64,000 nucleotides of DNA from Synechococcus sp. MW101C3. Its GTDB lineage: Bacteria; Cyanobacteriota; Cyanobacteriia; PCC-6307; Cyanobiaceae. Below, one piece after another: positions 57,023 to 64,000 of this stretch (positions are counted from its first letter, which is position 1; the number at the start of each line of letters is the position of its first letter). The stretch covers positions 1 to 64,000 of the forward strand of contig NZ_NQKX01000008.1 in assembly GCF_002252635.1 (NCBI RefSeq), read 5' to 3'. Under the pieces are notes generated by a model. That model had not been told where the DNA came from. It was given only the letters and a program-made list of their open reading frames with translations, and made no database searches. The position numbers were made by a program, and so were the translations under genes.

Positions 57023-58222
57023 TCAGCGGCTGGCCTGTCGGAGCAGCACAAGGCCACCCGCCAGACCGATGAACACCGGCATCCAGGCTGCCAGGAAGGG
57101 GGCCAGGGTGCCCTTCACCCCCAGCGAACTGAAGATGAAGGACATCAGGTAGTAGGAGAAAATCAGCAGGACGCTGATGCCGAACCCCTGGCTGCGGCTG
57201 GTGCGGGCATCCGGGCGCACGCCCAGGCTGCTGCCGATCAGCCCGAACACCAGGCAGATGGTGGGGAAGGCGAATTTCTCCTGAATGCGCACCCGCATCC
57301 GGCGGGCCTCCTTCTGGTCGCCGGCCTCTCTGAGCAACTGCTCGGCCCGCAGGGCTTCGGCCACGGACATGCTGGCGGCATCTTTGGGCAGGGCAGCCAG
57401 TTTCAGCGGCCCCTGATCGAGCGGATAGAGGTAGCGGTCGAACCTGGCGGATGTGGTGGAGCCCTCAGCCCCTCCCACCAGCACCACCTGGCCGTCCCTG
57501 AATTCCCACATGCCCTGCTCCGCGTTCCAGATTCCCTGCTTGGCCTGCAGGATCTGGGTGCCGTTCTCGCGGGTGAAATCGAGCACCGTCACATCCTGCA
57601 TCTCCCCTTTCTCGAACCTGCGCGCATAGAAGAGCTGAGAGAGGTAGCGGTCGGCGCCGGAATCATCCTTGGCGGGCCGCAGGCTGAAGCGTGAGTAAAT
57701 GATGTTGCTGCCCTTCTCCGTGGCCACCGACCTGCCCAGGGCCTCGTTGAGTGTGTCGGCCGCCTGGAGGTTGGCAGCGGGCACGATCAGGTCGTTGAAC
57801 GTGAAGGTGAGCAGGCTCATCAGCAGCGCCACGCCCAGGGCCGGCATCACCATGCGGCTGGTGCTCACGCCGATGCTGCGCAGAGCCGTGAGCTCACTGT
57901 TGCCCGACAGCCTGCTGTAGGCCAGCAGTGTGGCCATCAAGGTGGCCATCGGAAACGACAGCACCAGGAATCCCGGCAGGCGCAGGCCCAGCACCTGCAT
58001 CGCCGCCGTCACCGGCAAGCCCGATTCCGCCACCCGGCGCACCAGCTCGAACACCACCCCCACCGACAGGGACACCGTGGTGAAGGCCGCCACGCCGAAC
58101 AGCAGCGGGCCGAGTAGTTCACCGCTCAGCCAACGGTCCATCAGCGGCAGGCGCTCCCAGAGCAGCAGTACGGGGCGCAGCAGCCGCTTGGGCGCCATCA
58201 CGGATTCATGAGCAAGTGTCAC
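57023..58222 (-). CDS. LptF/LptG-type permease (YjgP/YjgQ family)
   Basis: 399 residues from GTG 58222, overlapping lptB by four bases (GTGA); an ATG at 58198 is an alternative. Membrane part of the LPS export ABC transporter. Three helices in the N-terminal part (ELLGPLLFGVAAFTTVSLSV, LGLRLPGFLVLSFPMATLMA with the coupling-helix region SGNSELTALRSIGVS), a periplasmic beta-jellyroll (about 165-290, IWNAEQGMWEFRDGQVVL), and three C-terminal helices (FAFPTICLVFGLIGSSLGV). One subunit only is seen, so it may work as a homodimer. Confidence 0.92.
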   Translation of the reverse strand: MTLAHESVMAPKRLLRPVLLLWERLPLMDRWLSGELLGPLLFGVAAFTTVSLSVGVVFELVRRVAESGLPVTAAMQVLGLRLPGFLVLSFPMATLMATLLAYSRLSGNSELTALRSIGVSTSRMVMPALGVALLMSLLTFTFNDLIVPAANLQAADTLNEALGRSVATEKGSNIIYSRFSLRPAKDDSGADRYLSQLFYARRFEKGEMQDVTVLDFTRENGTQILQAKQGIWNAEQGMWEFRDGQVVLVGGAEGSTTSARFDRYLYPLDQGPLKLAALPKDAASMSVAEALRAEQLLREAGDQKEARRMRVRIQEKFAFPTICLVFGLIGSSLGVRPDARTSRSQGFGISVLLIFSYYLMSFIFSSLGVKGTLAPFLAAWMPVFIGLAGGLVLLRQASR

Positions 58223-58947
58223 AGCTGGAAGCCCTCCCCCAGGTAGTGCTGGCGCACAAGCGGGTTGCTGGCCACCTCAGCCGAAGGCCCGGAGGCCAGC
58301 AGGCTGCCTTCCGTGAGGATGTAGGCGCGGTCGGTGATGGAGAGGGTCTCCCGGACGTTGTGATCGGTGATCAGCAGACCCATGTTGCGATCCCGCAGAG
58401 TGCCGATCAGGGTCTGGAGGTCGGCAACGGCGAGCGGATCGACGCCGGCGAAGGGTTCATCCAGCAGCAGGTAGCGCGGGCCCGCTTCGCCCACCGCCAG
58501 GGCGCGCGCCACTTCGCAGCGGCGCCGCTCTCCTCCAGACAGCTGGAAGCCACGGCGGTGCTGAAAGTTGGTCAGGTGGAACTCCTCTACCAACTGCTCG
58601 ACGCGCTCCCGCCGCCCCGCCACCGGAGCGCCGCTCTGTTGCAGGGCGAGCTGCAGGTTCTGGCGCACGCTCAGCTGCCGGAAAACGCTCGGCTCCTGGG
58701 GCAGGTAGCCGATGCCCAGACGGGCACGCTCCGGCATGGCCAGCCGCTCCACCCGCTTCCCATCGAGCACGACCCGGCCCCGATCCGGTTTGAGCAAGCC
58801 GGTGACGAGGTTGAAGGTGGTGGTCTTGCCGGCGCCGTTGGGGCCCAGCAGGCCGACCACTTCGCCGGGCTCCAGGGCGAGGGTCACCCCCTTGACCAGG
58901 GGGCGGCCTCCGATGCTCAGGGCCACCCCTTCCAACACAAGGCTCAT
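58219..58947 (-). CDS. lptB: LPS export ABC transporter ATP-binding protein
   Basis: 242 residues. Walker A GLLGPNGAGKTTTFNLVTGL, Q-loop region IGYLPQEPSVFRQLSVRQNL, signature LSGGERRRCEVARALA, Walker B YLLLDEPFAGVDPLAVADLQ and H-loop LLITDHNVRETLSITDRAYI are intact; the PSVFRxLxV segment is specific to LptB. It powers LPS export with the permease next door. It overlaps lptA-like by four bases on one side and the permease by four on the other. Confidence 0.97.
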   Translation of the reverse strand: MSLVLEGVALSIGGRPLVKGVTLALEPGEVVGLLGPNGAGKTTTFNLVTGLLKPDRGRVVLDGKRVERLAMPERARLGIGYLPQEPSVFRQLSVRQNLQLALQQSGAPVAGRRERVEQLVEEFHLTNFQHRRGFQLSGGERRRCEVARALAVGEAGPRYLLLDEPFAGVDPLAVADLQTLIGTLRDRNMGLLITDHNVRETLSITDRAYILTEGSLLASGPSAEVASNPLVRQHYLGEGFQL

Positions 58948-59507
58948 GGCACTGCTGGCCCAGCAGGCTGAGCGTTCTGCTGGATCCTTAGCTGGCTGAA
59001 CACCTGCTTGCCATCGGTGGGTTGGGCCAGCACCCGTTCGGTGTCCACCAGGTAGACCACCCGTTCGGCGCGCAGCAGGTTGCCGCCTTCCTGCACCACG
59101 TCCACATCGCCGGTGAGCACGATGCGCCCCTCCCGGGTGAAGTACTGGGCCTGGCGGGCGGTGGCGGCCAGGCGCCGATCGGGGTAAAGAATCCTCACGT
59201 TGCCGGTGGCGGTCACGATGCCGGTGCTGTTGTCAGCGCGCTGCGTGTCCGATTCGATCGTCACCAGGCCGGTGGGCGTGATCGGTGCCTGCGGCGTGAG
59301 CACCGTTCCTTCAGGGGCTGACGTCGAGGTGGGCATCGGGGCCCCCGGTGCGGCGCCCGCCGGCCGCGGCAACTGGGGCGCTTCGGGCACCTGCGACCCC
59401 AGCGGCAGCGCCCGCGCCAGGGGGGAATGGAGGCTCCAGAGCGCGAGCATTAGTGCCGCCCCTGCGGTAGCGAGGGGGGGGCGACGGCGTCGGTGCATCT
59501 CAGGCAT
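58944..59507 (-). CDS. LptA/OstA-like periplasmic LPS transport protein
   Basis: 187 residues from ATG 59507; ATG 59498 and 59552 are also possible. An N-terminal signal (LATAGAALMLALWSLHSPLA) and a Pro/Ala/Thr linker precede an OstA domain: VTIESDTQRADNSTGIVTAT, GNVRILYPDRRLAATARQAQ, YFTREGRIVLTGDVDVVQEG and RAERVVYLVDTERV. OstA domains form a beta-jellyroll bridge for LPS between membranes. Its end overlaps lptB by four bases, supporting the role. Confidence 0.9.
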   Translation of the reverse strand: MPEMHRRRRPPLATAGAALMLALWSLHSPLARALPLGSQVPEAPQLPRPAGAAPGAPMPTSTSAPEGTVLTPQAPITPTGLVTIESDTQRADNSTGIVTATGNVRILYPDRRLAATARQAQYFTREGRIVLTGDVDVVQEGGNLLRAERVVYLVDTERVLAQPTDGKQVFSQLRIQQNAQPAGPAVP

Positions 59508-59592
59508 GGTTCCGGCAGGGGCAGGAAGGGGGCGGGCGTGGGAGTCCCGCATCCGTCTCAGGGAGCGAGCTTCGCGGCAGGGGGTCTGCGGG

Positions 59593-60000
59593 TCAGGCAG
59601 CTGGCGTCAACACTGGCAGGGGGAGGGCCCCTGGGTCATTCCCCTGTTGCAGACAGTGCAGCCGGTCAGCCACCCGGGCGCGCAGCAGGGTGAGGTTGAA
59701 GCCGAGGGCGTCGGCCGGAAACGGTGCCAGCCGGCCCAGCCCTTCACCCAGCAGCAGCGTGGCTCCACGCTGGTTGCCGCGCTGCAGATGCAGGTGGGCC
59801 ACGGCGATCTGCAGAAATCCCTGAAGCGCGGCTCGGTCGGGCCCCTGGGTTTCGTGCCAGATCTCCTCGAACACGTCGTGACAGGCGTACCACTCACCCG
59901 CGTTGAACAGCCCTGCGGCCATCTGCAGACGGGGGTCTGCGGTCAGGTCGTCGGCGGGGGGCACTGGGCCGGGGTGGCGGGACGCCATCCCCTGGCTCAT
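59593..60000 (-). CDS. DUF309 family protein
   Basis: 135 residues. The signature LFNAGEWYACHDVFEEIWHE, then TQGPDRAALQGFLQIAVAHL and HLQRGNQRGATLLLGEGL identify DUF309, a small helical family with conserved His/Glu residues that may bind a metal. The ATG at 60000 overlaps the typA stop by four bases (ATGA), so it is translationally coupled to typA. Function is unknown. Confidence 0.9.
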   Translation of the reverse strand: MSQGMASRHPGPVPPADDLTADPRLQMAAGLFNAGEWYACHDVFEEIWHETQGPDRAALQGFLQIAVAHLHLQRGNQRGATLLLGEGLGRLAPFPADALGFNLTLLRARVADRLHCLQQGNDPGALPLPVLTPAA

Positions 60001-61805
60001 CGCTTGGCGGCCTTCTTCACTGGCAGCTTGCGCAGCCGGATCGATTCCGGGGTCACTTCCAGCATTTCGTCCGGCCCGATGTACTCAAGCGCGCGCTCAA
60101 GCGTCATCTGGATCGGGGATTGAAGCGTGTCGAGCACTTCAGCGCCAGCCGAGCGGATGTTGGTGACCTGCTTGGCCTTGCAGACGTTCAGCTCAAGATC
60201 GGGCGGCCGGTTGTGTTCGCCCACGATCATGCCCTTGTAGACCTTGGTGCCAGGCGTGATGAAGAACTGGCCCCGATCCTCCGCGCCCTTGAGCGCGTAG
60301 AAGGTGGCGGTGCCTTCTTCGAAAGCCACCAGTACGCCGTTCCGGCGGGCATCGAAATCCCCCTGCATGGGGCGGTATTCGAAGAAGGAGTGGCTCATGA
60401 TTCCTTCGCCGCGGGTGGCGCGCACGAACTCACCACGGAAACCGATCAGGCCGCGGGCCGGCACCACGAATTCCAGCTGGGTGCGGCCGTCGTTGCCGGT
60501 TTCCATGTTCTGCATCTCGCCCTTGCGGGTGCCGAGCTTCTCGATGCAGGAGCCCACCGCATCTTCGGGAACGTCCATCACCAGGGTTTCCACCGGCTCG
60601 CACGGTGTGCCGTCGATCGTGCGGAAAATCACCTGCGGCTGGGACACCTGGAACTCATAGCCTTCGCGGCGCATGGTTTCGATCAGGATGCCCAGGTGCA
60701 GCTCACCACGGCCGCTCACGGAGAAGCGATCAGGGGAGTCGGTGTCCTCCACCCGCAGCGCCACGTTGGTGAGCAGCTCCTTCTGAAGGCGGTCACGCAG
60801 CTGGCGGCTGGTGACGAACTTGCCTTCCTTGCCGGCGAAGGGGGAATCGTTGACCACGAAGGTCATCTGGAGGGTTGGTTCATCCACCCGGATCAAGGGC
60901 AGCGCTTCGGGGTGATCGGGGCAGGCGATCGTTTCGCCGATGTTCACTTCATCGAAGCCCGCCACGGCCACCAGATCGCCGGCGCTGGCCTGCTCAATCT
61001 CCACCCGCTGCAGGCCCTGGAAGCCGAGCAGCTTGCTGATCCGGCCGCGCTTGATGCTGCCGTCGTCGCGGATCAGTGCGGCGCTCTGGCCGGCCTTGAT
61101 GGTGCCGTTGTGGATGCGGCCGATCATGATCCGACCCAGGAAGTCGGAGTAGTCGAGCGTGGTGACCTGCATCTGCAGGGGCTTTTCAGGGTCTCCGACC
61201 GGCGGCGGCACATGGCGCAGGATGGCGTCGAAGAGCGGCTTCATCGTTTCGCTTTCGGTGGCCATGTCGGGCTTGGCGTAGCCCCCCATGCCGCTGCCGA
61301 ACAGGTAGGTGAAGTCGCACTGGTCGTCGTCGGCGCCGAGCTCCAGGAACAGATCCAGCACCTTGTCGACCGCCTGTTCCGGGTCGACGCGGGCGCGGTC
61401 AATCTTGTTGACGAACACGATCGGCCGCAGGCCCTGCTCGAGCGCCTTCTTGAGCACGAAGCGGGTCTGGGGCATGGGCCCCTCGTTGGCGTCCACGATC
61501 AGCAGGGCACCATCCACCATGCCGAGCACCCGCTCCACCTCGCCGCCGAAATCGGCGTGTCCGGGGGTATCGACGATGTTGATGCGTACGCCGGCGTAAT
61601 CAACCGCGGTGTTCTTGGAGAGGATCGTGATGCCGCGCTCGCGCTCCAGGTCGTTCGAGTCCATCACGCAGGTGGGCACAGCCTCGCCGTCCCGGAAGAT
61701 CCCCGACTGCTGAAGCAGGGCATCCACGAGCGTGGTCTTGCCGTGGTCAACGTGGGCGATGATCGCGATATTGCGAATCGGTGCGCTCTGGGAAGCGGCG
61801 CTCAT
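59997..61805 (-). CDS. typA: Translational GTPase TypA/BipA
   Basis: 602 residues from ATG 61805, preceded by AAGGAGAG at good spacing. Ribosome-associated GTPase needed under stress and for 50S assembly. [20 protein letters not shown] (G1), [16 protein letters not shown] (G2), [20 protein letters not shown] (G3), [19 protein letters not shown] (G4) and the BipA C-terminal [20 protein letters not shown] match. The frame extends 11 codons upstream but lacks such a ribosome-binding site. Confidence 0.97.
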   Translation of the reverse strand: MSAASQSAPIRNIAIIAHVDHGKTTLVDALLQQSGIFRDGEAVPTCVMDSNDLERERGITILSKNTAVDYAGVRINIVDTPGHADFGGEVERVLGMVDGALLIVDANEGPMPQTRFVLKKALEQGLRPIVFVNKIDRARVDPEQAVDKVLDLFLELGADDDQCDFTYLFGSGMGGYAKPDMATESETMKPLFDAILRHVPPPVGDPEKPLQMQVTTLDYSDFLGRIMIGRIHNGTIKAGQSAALIRDDGSIKRGRISKLLGFQGLQRVEIEQASAGDLVAVAGFDEVNIGETIACPDHPEALPLIRVDEPTLQMTFVVNDSPFAGKEGKFVTSRQLRDRLQKELLTNVALRVEDTDSPDRFSVSGRGELHLGILIETMRREGYEFQVSQPQVIFRTIDGTPCEPVETLVMDVPEDAVGSCIEKLGTRKGEMQNMETGNDGRTQLEFVVPARGLIGFRGEFVRATRGEGIMSHSFFEYRPMQGDFDARRNGVLVAFEEGTATFYALKGAEDRGQFFITPGTKVYKGMIVGEHNRPPDLELNVCKAKQVTNIRSAGAEVLDTLQSPIQMTLERALEYIGPDEMLEVTPESIRLRKLPVKKAAKR

Positions 61806-61866
61806 GCGTGATCTCTCCTTCAATCCTTTCTGACGCAACCACTACCGGTTGCAATGAACCTTCACC

Positions 61867-62610
61867 CTATCCCAGCCCGCTCCGCTCAGATCCCTGCAGC
61901 TGTCGGGCCGGTTCGAACATCCGCAGCGCCTCCGCTGATCCCTCGAAGCGCCAGTGCCATGGCTCGTAGGTCACGCCCTGGGCATTGCCGCGCGGAAACG
62001 AGAGTTTGAAGTGGTAGCGGTTGGCATTCTCCTGCAGCCAGCGGAAGGCGGGAGTGCGCTCGAAGTCGACACTCAGGTTGGCGGCGGGCCGGCCGCCATC
62101 GCCGAGATCGACGGCGTAGCCGGTGCTGTGCTCGGAAAAACCCGGTGGGGCGCTCACCTGGGCGCGCTCCTCGGCGCTCTGGTTGCGCTCCGATTTGACA
62201 CCAAAGAAAATCTGCTGCTGCAGATCCACTGAGCGGAAACCGCTCAGCAAGCGCAGATCCACCCCATCGGCGGCCGCTTCCCGCTGCATGGCGAGCAGCT
62301 CGACGGCAGCCTCTGTATGCAGCATCAGGCCCGGCGACACGTTGGTGAGCTGGTCCGTCGGCGCTTCCGCATAGGGGAAGTGGCCCAGCAGCCGCCCATC
62401 GCTGCCCAGCCGTGCATCGATCCCGGGGACGGGGGGAGGGGTGAGCAACTGGACCAGCGGCTCGCGGAAGCGAAAACCCAGCGCGCCACCGCCCACCACC
62501 AGCACCATCACGGTGCCGAGCACCGCGCGCAGCGATCGTCCCCGGGGTGGTCCGGGGCGCAGCGAGCGCTGAGCCACCGGGATGTCGTCGCCCTGATGAC
62601 GCGCGGACAT
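61867..62610 (-). CDS. M15-family D-alanyl-D-alanine carboxypeptidase (VanY-like)
   Basis: 247 residues from ATG 62610. An N-terminal membrane anchor (LRAVLGTVMVLVVGGGALGF) leads to the peptidase domain: LRLLSGFRSVDLQQQIFFGV, the zinc motif SEHSTGYAVDLGDGG (HxxGxAxD), and the last His/Trp in YEPWHWRFEG. These enzymes trim the D-Ala end of peptidoglycan stem peptides in the periplasm. It is divergent from chlP across 128 bases. Confidence 0.93.
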   Translation of the reverse strand: MSARHQGDDIPVAQRSLRPGPPRGRSLRAVLGTVMVLVVGGGALGFRFREPLVQLLTPPPVPGIDARLGSDGRLLGHFPYAEAPTDQLTNVSPGLMLHTEAAVELLAMQREAAADGVDLRLLSGFRSVDLQQQIFFGVKSERNQSAEERAQVSAPPGFSEHSTGYAVDLGDGGRPAANLSVDFERTPAFRWLQENANRYHFKLSFPRGNAQGVTYEPWHWRFEGSAEALRMFEPARQLQGSERSGLG

Positions 62611-62738
62611 TCGCGGGGGCAAAGGACGGGGCTACAAGCTTGAAACAATCGTAGGGGCCAGGCCCTTCAGCGCCTCAAAAGCCGGAACAGGAGTGTTAGC
62701 TTCCAGCCCAGGATCGTTCCAGCGGAGCAGGTTTCAAG
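62611..62738. other. Divergent intergenic region VanY-like / chlP
   Basis: 128 bases that should hold the promoters of both genes. AGCGGAGCAGG at about 62721-62731 can serve as ribosome-binding site for chlP. No clear -10/-35 pair. Confidence 0.35.
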
Positions 62739-64000
62739 ATGTTGCGAGTCGCAGTGGTGGGTGGCGGCCCAAGCGGTTCCTGTGCTGCGGAGGTCCTCGC
62801 CAAGGCGGGCATCGAAACCTGGTTGTTTGAGCGAAAGCTTGATAATGCCAAGCCCTGCGGTGGTGCGATTCCGCTCTGCATGGTTGATGAATTCGACCTG
62901 CCGGAGTCGATCATCGACCGCAAGGTGCGCAACATGAAGATGATCTCGCCCTCCAATCGTGAGGTGGATATCCATCTGGACAACGCCGATGAATACATCG
63001 GCATGTGCCGCCGCGAAGTGCTTGATGGCTTCCTGCGCAATCGGGCCGCCGAGCTTGGCACCCACCTCGTCAACGGGCTGGTTCAGAGCATCGACACCGG
63101 CAAGAACCGCCAGGGCCCTTATACCCTCAAGTATGCCGATTATTCCTCCGGTGGCCCTACCGGTGAGATCAAGACTCTCGAAGTGGATCTGATCGTCGGC
63201 GCCGATGGGGCCAACAGCCGCGTTGCCAAGGCGATGGATGCTGGCGACTACAACGTCGCCATTGCCTTTCAGGAGCGCATCCGTCTTCCCAAGGAGGAGA
63301 TGTCCTACTACGAAGACCTCGCAGAAATGTATGTGGGCACCGATGTGTCCCCGGACTTCTACGCCTGGGTCTTCCCCAAGTTCGACCACGTGGCCGTTGG
63401 AACCGGCACCATGCAGGTCAACCAGGCCTTGATCAAGGGGCTCCAGAAGGGCATTCGGGAACGGGCCTCCGCCCGCCTGCTCAATGGTGAGGTGATCAAG
63501 GTGGAAGCTCACCCGATCCCTGAGCATCCCCGCCCGCGTCGGGTGGTGGGTCGCATGGCCTTGGTGGGCGATGCCGCCGGCTACGTGACCAAGAGTTCCG
63601 GTGAAGGAATCTATTTCGCCGCCAAGAGTGGCCGCATGTGCGCCGAACAGATCGTGGCAGCCAGCAGCTCTGGAGCAACGATTCCCACCGAAAAAGATCT
63701 CAAGGTCTACATCAAGAAGTGGGACCGCAAATACGGTGCCACCTACAAAGTTCTTGAGCTTCTGCAAAACATCTTCTATCGCAACGACGCTGCCCGCGAG
63801 GCCTTCGTTGAAATGTGCGATGACAAAGATGTGCAGCGTCTCACCTTCGACAGCTACCTCTACAAGCGGGTGGTGATGATGAACCCGTGGCAGCAGATCA
63901 AGCTCACCCTGCTCACCCTCGGCTCCGTGCTTCGCGGCCAGGCGCTGGCCCCCGCCGGCTACCAGCCGGTGAAGAGCGCTGTCCGCACCCAGGCAGAGAT
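62739..64000 (+). CDS. chlP: Geranylgeranyl reductase (partial, 3' end beyond window)
   Basis: 420 codons are visible without a stop. ChlP reduces geranylgeranyl groups to phytyl for chlorophyll and tocopherol, at the thylakoid membrane. The FAD motif LRVAVVGGGPSGSCAAEVLA, KPCGGAIPLCMVDEFDLPES, VDLIVGADGANSRVAKAM, YYEDLAEMYVGTDVSPDFYA, VAVGTGTM and GRMALVGDAAGYVTKSSGEG are all conserved. The known protein is about 405-450 residues, so only a short tail is missing. ATG 62739 gives the canonical N-terminus. Confidence 0.96.
   Translation, partial: MLRVAVVGGGPSGSCAAEVLAKAGIETWLFERKLDNAKPCGGAIPLCMVDEFDLPESIIDRKVRNMKMISPSNREVDIHLDNADEYIGMCRREVLDGFLRNRAAELGTHLVNGLVQSIDTGKNRQGPYTLKYADYSSGGPTGEIKTLEVDLIVGADGANSRVAKAMDAGDYNVAIAFQERIRLPKEEMSYYEDLAEMYVGTDVSPDFYAWVFPKFDHVAVGTGTMQVNQALIKGLQKGIRERASARLLNGEVIKVEAHPIPEHPRPRRVVGRMALVGDAAGYVTKSSGEGIYFAAKSGRMCAEQIVAASSSGATIPTEKDLKVYIKKWDRKYGATYKVLELLQNIFYRNDAAREAFVEMCDDKDVQRLTFDSYLYKRVVMMNPWQQIKLTLLTLGSVLRGQALAPAGYQPVKSAVRTQAE

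Overview
The window is GC-rich bacterial chromosome from an oxygenic picocyanobacterium, most likely a Cyanobium or Synechococcus-like alpha-cyanobacterium. The evidence is a set of cyanobacterial marker genes: psbD (partial, left edge), ycf4, petM, ycf39, chlP (partial, right edge), Trm1, class II FBPase/SBPase (glpX), glgC, ccsA, and a cyanobacterial alternative terminal oxidase. I found no phage, IS element, CRISPR array or rRNA. There are two tRNAs (Asp-GUC and Trp-CCA).

Layout. 1-7.0 kb holds photosynthesis assembly genes (psbD, ycf4, petM, ycf39) mixed with ilvN, a cyclophilin lipoprotein, an alpha/beta hydrolase, Trm1 and a pseudouridine synthase. Two repeat-rich non-coding stretches (5.5-6.1 kb and 7.0-8.1 kb) flank the pseudouridine synthase; the first contains a 45-residue ORF with a Trp-rich heptad repeat. 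8.1-15.6 kb carries infA, an SF2 helicase, a compact run of a small gene, an SDR and a YheT-like hydrolase, then a [2Fe-2S] ferredoxin, dxr and cysS. 15.7-25.2 kb carries polA, a CPA1 antiporter, gltX, two tRNAs, rplS and map. 25.2-31.9 kb is mostly conserved but poorly characterised genes (SDR, DRTGG protein, DprA-like Rossmann protein, NfeD and SPFH pair, MAPEG, Tat-exported beta-lactamase-like protein, YajQ). 31.9-37.7 kb is oplA plus ggt, a gamma-glutamyl salvage pair.

38.6-44.4 kb is the most unusual locus. It is a tightly overlapping six-gene unit: two DUF2231 membrane proteins, subunits II, I and III of a heme-copper oxidase, and a GMC-type FAD oxidoreductase. Subunit II has lost four of its CuA-ligand side chains, so this is an ARTO-type oxidase that should not take electrons through a CuA centre. 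I propose that the DUF2231 proteins (with membrane histidines) and the flavoprotein form a dedicated electron-input module; this is inference.

44.9-54.4 kb holds ilvD and a carbon-metabolism block on the minus strand (glpX, hemA, glgC, gnd, pgl, a CIA30 protein and a hypothetical gene), with rpe divergent from it. Together these cover Calvin cycle, oxidative pentose phosphate, glycogen and tetrapyrrole entry steps. 54.5-61.8 kb is a minus-strand envelope block: typA, DUF309, lptA-like, lptB, lptF-like, ccsA and a GT39 glycosyltransferase, several with 4-8 base overlaps. A VanY-type peptidase and chlP, divergently arranged, close the window.

Many neighbouring genes overlap by 1, 4 or more bases (ATGA, GTGA, TGATG junctions), as in a streamlined genome. 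Start codons ATG, GTG and TTG are all used; where I moved a start from the longest possible reading frame, the entry says why.
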